Positions 17,382 through 25,617 of a stretch of DNA of 64,000 nucleotides are shown here, one piece after another. The stretch's first letter is position 1, and each line of letters begins with the position of its first letter. Under the pieces are notes generated by a model, which was not told where the DNA came from, made no database searches, and was given only the letters and a program-made list of their open reading frames with translations. The translations under genes and the position numbers were made by a program. This DNA comes from Flavobacterium oncorhynchi (lineage in GTDB: Bacteria > Bacteroidota > Bacteroidia > Flavobacteriales > Flavobacteriaceae), in NCBI RefSeq assembly GCF_002217355.1, contig NZ_MUHA01000027.1:61109-125108 (forward strand), given 5' to 3'.

Positions 17382-18466
17382 TAAATTGTTATTAAAACCC
17401 TGTATGGTTTATGTTTAATTGCATATTGAAATGCTTCTAGGGTTTCTTGTAATGGAAATTCTTTTTCGATGAAAGTAACAAAAGGATAATCTGAAAAATG
17501 ATCTTCAAAAAATGAAACGGCATTAATAAAATCTTCATAATTATAATTATGCATTCCTTTTATGCTTAACAATTTACGAATCACTACCTCAGCATTAACT
17601 TCAATACTTTCTGTTGGAGTTACGGCGCCTATCCAAATGTGTTCTGCTCCTACTGCGCTAAACTGCAAACCTGTTTTTATAGCTTCAATAGAACCGCTCA
17701 TATCGATAATAACATCAAAGCCTTTTTTATAAAATCCTGACGTTATTTGAGTAAGTTCTTCAATTGGATTTGTGCTGTTATAAATATAATCGGCACCAAA
17801 AGATTTACTTTTCTCTAATCGCCTGTCATCAATATCAATGACCGTAACCGACGATGCTTTTTTCTGTTTTGCAATAGCTGCAGCAATTAAACCTAAAACT
17901 CCTGCACCTAGAATTAGAACATTTTTGCTCTCAATTTGACTAATTAATCGATAAGCTGCCATTGCTGTAGCTCCGGCGCAATTAATAATTGGTGCAAATT
18001 TTTCATCTATAGACGAAGGCAGTTTCAAAATCCCTGTTCCCTTTTTCAATACACAATGCGTACCCAATCCACCGTTAAACTTCTCGTTTTCCTTAAACTG
18101 AACGTGTCCGTATTTAAATAAACCAGCAGATTTTTGAGGCATTTTATCTCTTACAAACTCATCTGAATCTGTTGCAGCAAAAATGGTCCAGGTAATAAGA
18201 TCGCCCTCTTTTAAGATATTTCCATTTAAATCATAAAAAGGCTCGCTTTGCGATAGTTCCAAAATTTCTCCTACGATCTCATGTCCTAAAACTATTGGCG
18301 ACGGTTCTTTTCGTCTTCCTGTAAAAGTATGCAGGTCGCTGCCGCACAAAGTCGTGTATTTGTTTTTTACTAAAATCTCGCCTGCCTGCAATGCTGGCAA
18401 AGCCGTATATTCGGGAAGAATACTGCCGTTTTTTTCATTAAACAGCATAATACATGAACTACACAT
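17381..18466 (-). CDS. Zinc-dependent alcohol dehydrogenase resembling the phosphonate-associated HpnZ group
   Basis: This cytoplasmic MDR-superfamily dehydrogenase has a catalytic zinc site in CGSDLHTFTGRR and GHEIVGEI and a Rossmann motif GAGVLGLIAA around residues 180-190. The segment after VGEI, where typical ADHs carry four structural-zinc Cys, reads TWTIFAATDSDEFVRDKMPQ, so the structural zinc appears lost. The following KSAGLFKYGH keeps the KYGH pattern that I associate with putative phosphonate-catabolism alcohol dehydrogenases (TIGR03366, HpnZ). The annotated start overlaps the PhoD stop by 8 bases; an alternative ATG at 18448 (MLFNEKNG) fits the family N-terminus better. A plausible job is oxidation of a hydroxyalkylphosphonate to the aldehyde used by the operon hydrolase. 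Confidence 0.75.
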   Translation of the reverse strand: MCSSCIMLFNEKNGSILPEYTALPALQAGEILVKNKYTTLCGSDLHTFTGRRKEPSPIVLGHEIVGEILELSQSEPFYDLNGNILKEGDLITWTIFAATDSDEFVRDKMPQKSAGLFKYGHVQFKENEKFNGGLGTHCVLKKGTGILKLPSSIDEKFAPIINCAGATAMAAYRLISQIESKNVLILGAGVLGLIAAAIAKQKKASSVTVIDIDDRRLEKSKSFGADYIYNSTNPIEELTQITSGFYKKGFDVIIDMSGSIEAIKTGLQFSAVGAEHIWIGAVTPTESIEVNAEVVIRKLLSIKGMHNYNYEDFINAVSFFEDHFSDYPFVTFIEKEFPLQETLEAFQYAIKHKPYRVLITI

Positions 18467-19970
18467 TTTTCTTTAAGTTGTTTAAGTTATCAATTGTAAA
18501 ATCAGGACCTTGCCTTTCACCACCATCTCGCAGCAGTATATCGGAATTGAATTTATAACTGATGTTGATTTGCTTTTTACTCACTTTCAAAATAAAATAG
18601 CCGTGAGCTGCAATATCATTGTAAATCATATGCGGATTAAGCTTGTATAAGAGTTTGCTTTTTTTGGCAATTTGCTCGCTGGTTAAGCGGTCATCATTTT
18701 TAGAAGTTATCGACGGCGTTAAAAACTCCCAAGCAATACGTTTATTATTAGCCGAATCTGGCGCGTTTAATTCTAAAACATGACTTTGATGATGATCTCC
18801 TGTTAAAATAATCGGCGGGTTTTTCAAGCTCTCAAAAACTTCAATCAGCTGTTCTCTTTGATAAGGATAACCAGTCCACCAATCCTCCTCTTTTACCGTT
18901 TCTATTTTTTTGCTTTTATAACCTGTAAACATGACCTGATTTACGAGGAAATTCCATCTTGCATCACTATTTTTCAATTCATCTGACAAATGATCAAACT
19001 GTTTTTTGGAAATCATTTTTCGCTGCGAATTAAATTTTTCTGGGTCGCTGCTTAATAACTGTTTGTCTCTGCCGTCTAATCGTTCTTCCAAGAAAAAGAA
19101 ATTAGCCTCTTTTCCTATTTTAATCGAACGAATCATTTCGCTTGTCGATTTAGCTCTTACAGGCATCCATTCAAAATAAGCCTGTACAGCAGCGGCGCTT
19201 CTGTCAGTCCAATTTCCTTCGTTGCTCTGGTGATTTTTTGCTCCGCCGAAGTACGCATTATTAGCCAATTCGTGATCGTCCCAAATACAGATAAAGGATT
19301 TTGTGCGATGCGCTTTTTGAAGCTCTTTATCTTTACGATAAAGAGCATATCTTTTTCTATAATCTGCTAATGAAATAAGTTCATGAAGCGGGTCGTTTAA
19401 ACGATTGCTTTCTTCAAGAAAAGCTTTATTCGCATATTGTCCTGTTCCGTATTCATAGATATAATCGCCTAAATGAAATACATAATCAATGGCTTTATTA
19501 TCTGCAATATGGCGGAATGAGGTAAAATAACCGTCTTCGTAATTGTTGCAGCTTACAACTGCTATTTGAAGCGGTTTTAAAAGCGAATCAGGCAATGTTT
19601 TACAAACTCCAATATCAGAAGTCGTTTCGTTGTAAATAAACCTGTAAAAGTAAACCTGATTACTTTCTAGATTAGTTGCATCAATCTTAACCGTATAATC
19701 GCGGTCTTGTGATGTTGTTACGAAACCTTTATTTACTATGTTTTTAAAAGCTTCATCATTTGCAATCTGCCATTCGACATTGCAAATTCCTGAAAATTCT
19801 GTTGTAATACGTGTCCATAGTATTACCGCATCGTCTGTAGGATCTCCAGAAGCCACTCCATGCATAAAATGCGCATTGTTATTTTGGGCAAATAATGAAA
19901 ATACTTTTACAGGAAACAACAGCGGAATCATTCCGAGCATTGACCTTTTTACAAAACCTCTTCTGTTCAT
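18459..19970 (-). CDS. PhoD-family alkaline phosphatase/phosphodiesterase, Tat-type signal
   Basis: This is a predicted periplasmic metallophosphatase of 503 aa. The N-terminus MNRRGFVKRSMLGMI has a twin-arginine pattern followed by a hydrophobic stretch. A PhoD N-terminal Fn3-like domain (HGVASGDPTDDAVILWTR) is followed by the metallophosphatase core with metal ligands in VSCNNYEDG, HLGDYIYEYG, WDDHELANN and TGDHHQSHV. PhoD enzymes hydrolyse phosphomonoesters or diesters with Fe/Ca cofactors. It lies 60 bp after the TonB receptor and overlaps the dehydrogenase. In this operon it could trim a phospho- or phosphono-ester taken up through the receptor before inner-membrane import. The phosphatase call is strong; the substrate is inferred. 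Confidence 0.93.
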   Translation of the reverse strand: MNRRGFVKRSMLGMIPLLFPVKVFSLFAQNNNAHFMHGVASGDPTDDAVILWTRITTEFSGICNVEWQIANDEAFKNIVNKGFVTTSQDRDYTVKIDATNLESNQVYFYRFIYNETTSDIGVCKTLPDSLLKPLQIAVVSCNNYEDGYFTSFRHIADNKAIDYVFHLGDYIYEYGTGQYANKAFLEESNRLNDPLHELISLADYRKRYALYRKDKELQKAHRTKSFICIWDDHELANNAYFGGAKNHQSNEGNWTDRSAAAVQAYFEWMPVRAKSTSEMIRSIKIGKEANFFFLEERLDGRDKQLLSSDPEKFNSQRKMISKKQFDHLSDELKNSDARWNFLVNQVMFTGYKSKKIETVKEEDWWTGYPYQREQLIEVFESLKNPPIILTGDHHQSHVLELNAPDSANNKRIAWEFLTPSITSKNDDRLTSEQIAKKSKLLYKLNPHMIYNDIAAHGYFILKVSKKQINISYKFNSDILLRDGGERQGPDFTIDNLNNLKKNV

Positions 19971-20030
19971 CTTATCTTTATAAAAAACACAATAGTACTA
20001 CTTGAATGTTACCTTTATGTTTAGAAATTA

Positions 20031-22829
20031 TTAAAATCTATAGCTTGCTCCAATTTTACCGCGAATGCCGTAATACTCCACCTGCTCCGGTCTTGAAACT
20101 ACACCATGATAATAACGTAACTCTTGATTGTTAAGGTTGTTAAGATCGATGAAGAATGTAATATTCTTAGGTGTTGTATAAGAAAGGTTCATATCTAAAT
20201 GAAAATCTTTGTCCTGATATCTGTCAGCTCCTTTGTTATCGCGGATTTCTACTAAAAAGGCTTCACGATAATTGGCTGCCAATCGTGCTGCAAAACCTTT
20301 GTATTCGTATATAAGCGATGCATTAAAAATGTTTGGCGATTGATTCATTAAACCTATTTTTTCGTCGCCTCGATCTGATAATGTGGTTTCGGATTTTGTA
20401 AAAGTATAATTGGCTTTTAGACTAAAATTGCTTAGAAATCCAGGTAATTCTTTAAATTTCTTATTGAAACCTACTTCTATTCCGTACAAGAATGCATTGT
20501 CAGAATTTAAAGGTCTTGAAACTTTATACAAATCTTCGGCTCCGCCAACAGTTCTTATTTCATCAGTTGTCGATGTATAAATTAAATCTTTAAGATCTTT
20601 ATAAAAAACACTTCCTGTTATGTAATCGTTTTTGTTTAAATAATAAGAACCTACTACATCATAATTCCATGAAAATGTTGGTTTTAAATCGATGTTTCCT
20701 TCTACAACCGTATGATTATCGGGATTCACTCTATTACTCGGGCTCAATTCGTTAAAAGCCGGACGGGCAAAAGTTCTGGTAACTGCCGCTCTTAAATCCA
20801 ATTTCTTTGATGGTTTGTAAATCAGATGTACCATTGGTAAAAATGCACCGTAATTTTTACTTCCGTATATTGGTGTAACTACTTTGGTTTTATCATTAAA
20901 CTCGTAGCTTTTTGCATCTACAGCTGTGTTTTCATATCGAATTCCACCCACAAAACGAAAATCGTCGTTAATATTCCATTCTGCAGATCCGTAACCTGCC
21001 CAAACTTTTTCGGTAGCATCATAATTACCTGTTGCATAACTTGAGTTAGTTACATCCTGATAGTTATACTTTAAGTTCTTGGCAATCGCAGGATTTCCCA
21101 TTGGGTCAATAAAAGAATTTTCTGTTGGATAATTGAATTTTAAATTATCATAATTATTATTCAATTCAGGAAACCAATTATTACTTGGAAATGCTTCTCT
21201 TTCCCATTGATTTAAATAGGCTTTTGGCGCTTTTGTATCATAAATCCAAGTAATGTAACGGTAGTCGTATGTACTGGTTTTGTTTCTAAATTTTCCTCCA
21301 AACTTAATTTTCAAATTTTCTTTCGCAGTATAATTAAAATCGGCGGCAGCTACTTGATCTTTCTCTTCAACATTACGAATTGAAGTTACATATCTGTCTA
21401 AATAATATTTTTCTGGATCATATGGCGCCGAAAAGTGCGGCTGAATATTGTTGGATGGATCACCCACGTAACCCGCTGGTCCGTCGCCTTGCAAAAACTT
21501 ATAATTTGTACCGTCGACTTTTACCAAATTATCATATTTTACAGTTTGTATCCAGTTTCCATAATAATAACCTCTGTCATTTTTTGTTGCCGATGAAGGG
21601 CCATTATAACCTGCCCATGAAGTATAAGCAGCAACTTTGGCATTCATCTTCAACTTGTCTGATATTTTACTTTCGTATCCAAATTCACCTCCGTAATTTT
21701 TAAACAAATAATCTACAGTACTCCAACGCAATACAGCATTACTTGTCGTTTTATTAAAGTAGTGCATTGTTTTTCTGTTTTGCTCTTCGTCTAGAAATTG
21801 ACTGTAGTAACCACGAGCGTAAATTTTGTTTCGGCTGTTAAAACGAAAATCTGTTGCAACATTAAATCCGGTATTAGTTCTCACTCCCTGATAATTTCTA
21901 ACATCCAGCGTATTTACATTGTGTAATGCATTACCATAAACAACCTCATAATCATCTGTAGAATAAGTACGTCGATTATAATTGGTCATGGCTAGAAAGC
22001 CGAATTTCTTTTTAAAAAATCGATTACCGTATAATACCGTGCTATTATACCCCACTTTATCGTCTGCACGAAGATTAACAGGAATGGCAACAGTCGCACG
22101 AAAAGTTTCTTTTTTAGGAGAAAACTTCGGGATGTAATTAATCGTTCCTCCAATAGCATCTCCTTCATATTCTGGTGTAATTGCTTTTACAACCTGAATA
22201 TATTCCAGAAATTCTGTTGGCAATAAATCCATTGGCACCGTACGATTACCAAGCAAATCTCCTGAGGTTTTTGCAGATGGCATTCGATCCCCATTAATTG
22301 TTGCCGAACTCCATTGCGACGGCGTTCCTCTTACGGTTACGTATCTTCCTTCTCCCTGATCTCTGTCTATACTCACGCCCGGAATTCTTTGTACAGCCTC
22401 AGCTGCACTAATATCTGGCATTTTACCCATTGCATCTGCACTAACAACATCCATAATAGCATTTGAACTTTGGCGCATATCCATCGCTTTTCTTTCTCCG
22501 CTGCTATAATATTCTAAAACTACTTCATCCAGTTTTTCTTCTCTACCAGCGAGAACAATAGTTCCTAAATCAATATTTTTTGTTGAAACGTTTACTGCAA
22601 TTTTTTTTGAAGTATAGTTTTCACTTGAAATTTCTAAATGATATTGCCCTGCTTTAAGTTTAAAAGAGAAATTACCATTTTGGTCTGTGTCTATAGTTCT
22701 AGATTGCTCTATAACTAAAATCGAAGCCGGATGTAAAGGTCCGGATTCACTGCTGATTTTACCTTTAACTTCTTGTGCATACGAAGTTGTTAAGAATAAT
22801 GCAGCTGCAATGTACAGTAAAGCCTTCAT
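20031..22829 (-). CDS. TonB-dependent outer-membrane receptor (no SusD partner)
   Basis: This is a 932-aa outer-membrane importer with a signal peptide (about 1-18, ending SYAQ), a carboxypeptidase-regulatory-like domain (about 20-95), a plug domain with QRIPGVSIDRDQGEGRYVTVRG and GGTINYI, and a 22-strand-type barrel ending in aromatic RF. The 932-aa length and plug resemble the TIGR01782-type TonB receptors rather than SusC. No SusD is adjacent. It is 11 bp downstream of the phosphonatase-like gene and 60 bp upstream of PhoD, so it very likely supplies the substrate of this operon. That points to uptake of a molecule too large or too scarce for porins, such as a phosphonate-bearing headgroup or oligomer. 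The ligand is unknown. Confidence 0.92.
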   Translation of the reverse strand: MKALLYIAAALFLTTSYAQEVKGKISSESGPLHPASILVIEQSRTIDTDQNGNFSFKLKAGQYHLEISSENYTSKKIAVNVSTKNIDLGTIVLAGREEKLDEVVLEYYSSGERKAMDMRQSSNAIMDVVSADAMGKMPDISAAEAVQRIPGVSIDRDQGEGRYVTVRGTPSQWSSATINGDRMPSAKTSGDLLGNRTVPMDLLPTEFLEYIQVVKAITPEYEGDAIGGTINYIPKFSPKKETFRATVAIPVNLRADDKVGYNSTVLYGNRFFKKKFGFLAMTNYNRRTYSTDDYEVVYGNALHNVNTLDVRNYQGVRTNTGFNVATDFRFNSRNKIYARGYYSQFLDEEQNRKTMHYFNKTTSNAVLRWSTVDYLFKNYGGEFGYESKISDKLKMNAKVAAYTSWAGYNGPSSATKNDRGYYYGNWIQTVKYDNLVKVDGTNYKFLQGDGPAGYVGDPSNNIQPHFSAPYDPEKYYLDRYVTSIRNVEEKDQVAAADFNYTAKENLKIKFGGKFRNKTSTYDYRYITWIYDTKAPKAYLNQWEREAFPSNNWFPELNNNYDNLKFNYPTENSFIDPMGNPAIAKNLKYNYQDVTNSSYATGNYDATEKVWAGYGSAEWNINDDFRFVGGIRYENTAVDAKSYEFNDKTKVVTPIYGSKNYGAFLPMVHLIYKPSKKLDLRAAVTRTFARPAFNELSPSNRVNPDNHTVVEGNIDLKPTFSWNYDVVGSYYLNKNDYITGSVFYKDLKDLIYTSTTDEIRTVGGAEDLYKVSRPLNSDNAFLYGIEVGFNKKFKELPGFLSNFSLKANYTFTKSETTLSDRGDEKIGLMNQSPNIFNASLIYEYKGFAARLAANYREAFLVEIRDNKGADRYQDKDFHLDMNLSYTTPKNITFFIDLNNLNNQELRYYHGVVSRPEQVEYYGIRGKIGASYRF

Positions 22830-22840
22830 GAGTTTATTAA

Positions 22841-23494
22841 TTAAAGTTTGTTTTTTAATTCTGATAAATCGTCAATAATATAATGGTAGAAGTGATGCTC
22901 TAATTCTTCTCGGCTGTATGCTCCAGTAGTCACGCCGACTACTAATCCGCATTTTGCATTTTCGCCTTGCTGCAAATCCGACATTGTATCGCCGACTTTT
23001 CCAACTAATGAAGCGTCTGCGATATTAAAGTGTTCCATAGCCCTAAAAATCATATCTGGATAAGGACGTCCATGCTCAACCTCATCAGAAGTAATACTGA
23101 AATCGAAATCAATGCCTTGTTTCCAGTTTAGTTTTTCGAAAATAGCATCGGCAATCGGACGAGAAAATCCTGTATCGAAAGCTACTTTTATCCCATTTTT
23201 TCTTAAATACTGAATCGTTTCATGAGCATTTGAAGTTGCTTTTACATCGTTGCTCTGCTCATAAAAAGCAATCATTTTTGCTGCAAAAACTTGATGGATT
23301 TTATTTATTAACTCAGGTCTTTTCTCTTCTAATAAAATCGAAATCGCTGCTGGTTTTTCATAACCCATTACTACATTAATCTGATCAAGAGAAAAATCAT
23401 AACCAAATTCCTTTAAAACGGTTTGCAATGTTAAGCCAACTTTATTTTCATCATGGACTGTTGTGCCAGCCATATCAAATACAATTAATTCCAT
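22841..23494 (-). CDS. Phosphonatase-like HAD hydrolase (PhnX-like)
   Basis: This 217-aa cytoplasmic HAD-superfamily enzyme is closest to phosphonoacetaldehyde hydrolase. Diagnostic features are the nucleophile motif D7-M-A-G-T (DxAGT instead of DxDxT), cap-domain Lys47 in MGYEKPAA aligned with the Schiff-base lysine of PhnX, T108 in DTGFSR, R143 in HGRPYPDM in place of the usual HAD lysine, and metal-binding D169/D173 in GDTMSDL. These match the phosphonatase-like clade TIGR03351 as I remember it. The expected chemistry is C-P bond cleavage of an aldehyde phosphonate to phosphate plus aldehyde. It is first in the operon, divergent from an XRE-cupin regulator. No PhnW transaminase is nearby, so the aldehyde probably comes from an alcohol via the operon dehydrogenase. 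Confidence 0.87.
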   Translation of the reverse strand: MELIVFDMAGTTVHDENKVGLTLQTVLKEFGYDFSLDQINVVMGYEKPAAISILLEEKRPELINKIHQVFAAKMIAFYEQSNDVKATSNAHETIQYLRKNGIKVAFDTGFSRPIADAIFEKLNWKQGIDFDFSITSDEVEHGRPYPDMIFRAMEHFNIADASLVGKVGDTMSDLQQGENAKCGLVVGVTTGAYSREELEHHFYHYIIDDLSELKNKL

Positions 23495-23525
23495 ATTTTT
23501 GTCTATTTTTACAGTGCAATATTAC

Positions 23526-23597
23526 TATACAAATGTTTACTATATGTAAACAAATTATGAAGTAATGTTTATTATAAATAAACTTTTGTATACAAAT
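23526..23597. promoter_or_regulatory. Palindrome-rich divergent operator region
   Basis: The 110-bp divergent spacer holds TGTTTAC-TATAT-GTAAACA (23534-23552, perfect 7-bp arms) and a related GTTTAT-TATAA-ATAAAC (23567-23583), with centres 32 bp apart, about three helical turns. It also holds a perfect 12-bp palindrome TTTGTATACAAA (23585-23596). The 9-mer TATACAAAT occurs as a direct repeat at 23526-23534 and 23589-23597. Two like-spaced similar palindromes suggest cooperative binding by the adjacent XRE-cupin regulator, controlling both directions. No unambiguous TAnnTTTG box was found. Confidence 0.6.
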
Positions 23598-23604
23598 ACT
23601 AAAC

Positions 23605-24171
23605 ATGGAAGGAGCTATTTTACTTGAAATCAGTAAGAGAATAAAACAATACCGAATCGAAAAAGGCTTTACTGTACAGGAACTTGCAGATTTAAGTGAC
23701 GTAAGCAAAGGCATGATTTCTCAGATTGAGAACGGAAGAAGCATTCCTTCATTAACAGTTTTACTCAGCGTCGTTTCTGCTCTGCAGATTAACTTGAGCG
23801 AATTCTTTAAGGATATGACTCAGGAAGATGAAATGGTGCTTATAAAAAGAAAAGACGAATACGACCTGTTTCAAAAGGAAGGATCAAATGGTTTTTCGTA
23901 CGAGCGTTTTTTAACCCGCACCATAAAAAATTCTACTATTGATATTGTTTTCTTGACTCTTGAACCTAATAGTTACAGAGATCAGGTAAGTACTGATGCT
24001 TTTGAATATAAATACATTATATCCGGCGAAGTTGATTATTTGATAGCAAATGAAACCTACACTTTAAAAGAAGGCGATTCGTTATTTTTTGATGGAAGAT
24101 TGAAACACGTGCCAATCAATAAAAGTAAAAAGCCTGTAAAGATGCTAATCGTATATTTTTTCGATAATTAA
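23605..24171 (+). CDS. XRE-family transcriptional regulator with C-terminal cupin domain
   Basis: This 188-aa regulator has an N-terminal lambda-repressor-type helix-turn-helix (about 8-62, VQELADLSDVSKGMISQIENGRS... region) and a C-terminal cupin beta-barrel (about 110-185, including SGEVDYLIANETYTLKEGDS). Such XRE-cupin proteins usually sense a small metabolite of the pathway they control. It is transcribed divergently from the phosphonatase-like operon, with paired palindromes in the shared spacer, which makes it the likely local regulator. Its own gene starts 8 bases after the last palindrome, so autoregulation is likely. The ligand may be the phosphonate, its aldehyde or a downstream product; this is inference. 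Confidence 0.9.
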   Translation: MEGAILLEISKRIKQYRIEKGFTVQELADLSDVSKGMISQIENGRSIPSLTVLLSVVSALQINLSEFFKDMTQEDEMVLIKRKDEYDLFQKEGSNGFSYERFLTRTIKNSTIDIVFLTLEPNSYRDQVSTDAFEYKYIISGEVDYLIANETYTLKEGDSLFFDGRLKHVPINKSKKPVKMLIVYFFDN

Positions 24172-24197
24172 AAAACTGCTTTTTTAACTGAAAATAA

Positions 24198-24235
24198 AAA
24201 ATCCCAAGTATCATCTTATTGATACTTGGGATTTT
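24198..24235. terminator. Bidirectional terminator between convergent genes
   Basis: A 16-bp perfect stem (AAAATCCCAAGTATCA / TGATACTTGGGATTTT) with a 6-base loop lies between the convergent XRE-cupin regulator and the YahK-like dehydrogenase. T-rich flanks on both sides suit termination in both directions. Confidence 0.9.
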
Positions 24236-24258
24236 CTTTTTTCCAAAATCTTAATCTA

Positions 24259-25314
24259 TTACTTCAAAGAAGCCATATCAATTACAAAACGGTATCTTAC
24301 ATCGCTTTTCAGCATTCTTTCGTAAGCTTCGTTAATTTCCTGCATTTTAATAATTTCAATTTCCGAAACGATATTGTGTTTTCCACAAAAATCTAACATC
24401 TCTTGTGTTTCGGCAATTCCGCCAATTACAGAACCTGCAACAGATTTTCTGCCTAAAATCATTGGCACAGTATTTAAAATAGGTTCTAAACCTCCTAAAT
24501 ACCCCACTAAAACTAAAGTTCCGCTGATACTTAACGTAGCAACATAAGGATTTACATCATGAACATAAGGAACAGTATCAATAATTAAATCAAACTTTCC
24601 GCTTACTGCATTCATCTGATTATTATCTGTTGAAATTACTACAGCATCTGCACCCAGTTCTAAAGCGTCCTTTTCTTTATCCGGAGTTCTTGAAAACAAG
24701 GTAACTTCGGCACCAAGACCTTTCGCCAGTTTAATAGCCATATGTCCAAGTCCGCCCAAACCAACTACCGCGACTTTGCTTCCTTTGCCAACATTCCAGT
24801 GTTTTAATGGTGACCAAGTTGTAATTCCTGCACAAAGTAATGGTGCAACTGCCGCTAAATTTAAGTTTGCAGGCACTTTTAAAACAAAATGTTCATCAAC
24901 AACTACTTTTTGAGAATAACCTCCATAAGTATGTCCGCCTAAATGAATATCTCGTCCATTGTAAGTTCCTGTAAAACCATTTAAGCAATACTGCTCAAGG
25001 TCATTTTTACAACTATCACAAGTATGACATGAATCGACCAAACACCCTACTCCTGCTAAATCGCCGACTTTAAGTTTTGTTACTTCGCTTCCTACCTTAG
25101 TTACTCTTCCCACAATTTCATGACCAGGAACAGCTGGATATTGTGTTCCTCCCCAATCGTTTCTTGCAGTATGTAAATCTGAATGACAGACACCACAATA
25201 CAAAATTTCTATTTCGATGTCTTTTGCCAAAACTTCTCTGCGCGCGATTGTCATTTCTTCTAATGATGCATCGGCTGCAATGGTTCCAAATGCTTTTGCG
25301 TTAATTGTGTTCAT
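24259..25314 (-). CDS. NAD(P)-dependent zinc alcohol dehydrogenase (YahK/cinnamyl-alcohol-dehydrogenase type)
   Basis: This 351-aa cytoplasmic MDR alcohol/aldehyde reductase has an intact catalytic zinc site (CGVCHSDLHTARND, GHEIVGRV), all four structural-zinc cysteines in C-x2-C-x2-C-x7-C arrangement (CHTCDSCKNDLEQYC), and the Rossmann motif GLGGLGHMA. It most resembles broad-specificity NADPH-dependent aldehyde reductases such as E. coli YahK. It is convergent with the XRE-cupin regulator, separated by a strong terminator, and apparently monocistronic. A role in reducing the aldehyde released by the neighbouring phosphonatase-like enzyme is conceivable but not supported by operon structure. 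Confidence 0.9.
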   Translation of the reverse strand: MNTINAKAFGTIAADASLEEMTIARREVLAKDIEIEILYCGVCHSDLHTARNDWGGTQYPAVPGHEIVGRVTKVGSEVTKLKVGDLAGVGCLVDSCHTCDSCKNDLEQYCLNGFTGTYNGRDIHLGGHTYGGYSQKVVVDEHFVLKVPANLNLAAVAPLLCAGITTWSPLKHWNVGKGSKVAVVGLGGLGHMAIKLAKGLGAEVTLFSRTPDKEKDALELGADAVVISTDNNQMNAVSGKFDLIIDTVPYVHDVNPYVATLSISGTLVLVGYLGGLEPILNTVPMILGRKSVAGSVIGGIAETQEMLDFCGKHNIVSEIEIIKMQEINEAYERMLKSDVRYRFVIDMASLK

Positions 25315-25617
25315 ACTTTATATATTAAATTATAGTGTAAAATTAAAAACCCTCTCTCTTTAAAAATAACAGAAAAGAAACATTTACTTATGAAATTCAA
25401 ACAATTCTAAACTTTATAAAGATAACTAATTGGATTGTTTTTTCATAACCCAAAAACAACTTAACCACTAAAAATCAATACTTTAAAAACAAAAACATCA
25501 GCTAGCATCGATTTTATGCTGATAATTATATAATTACAAAGTTCAATAATATAAGCTTTCCAGCAATTATCGATTTAACTTTGAAAAGAGCATTTTTTGA
25601 ACTATAAACCGAAGATT
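25315..25617. other. AT-rich spacer with a small nested hairpin and a promoter
   Basis: This 303-bp noncoding stretch lies between divergent genes. It contains a nested hairpin (ATCAGC at 25497-25502 pairing with GCTGAT at 25518-25523, with inner AGCAT/ATGCT arms) and a -7 box listed separately. Nothing else is recognised. Confidence 0.5.
25576..25583 (+). promoter_or_regulatory. Bacteroidota -7 promoter element
   Basis: TAACTTTG matches the TAnnTTTG -7 consensus and lies 34 bases before the ATG of the membrane protein gene. No clear -33 TTG was found upstream. Confidence 0.4.

Noticed and set aside
21380..21703. 107-codon plus-strand frame inside the TonB receptor gene
   Set aside because: It is antisense to a well-supported receptor barrel and shows no recognisable motif.
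24259..25314. YahK-like dehydrogenase as a member of the phosphonate-type system
   Set aside because: It is convergent with the regulator and separated by a strong bidirectional terminator, so cotranscription is excluded and a link is only speculative.
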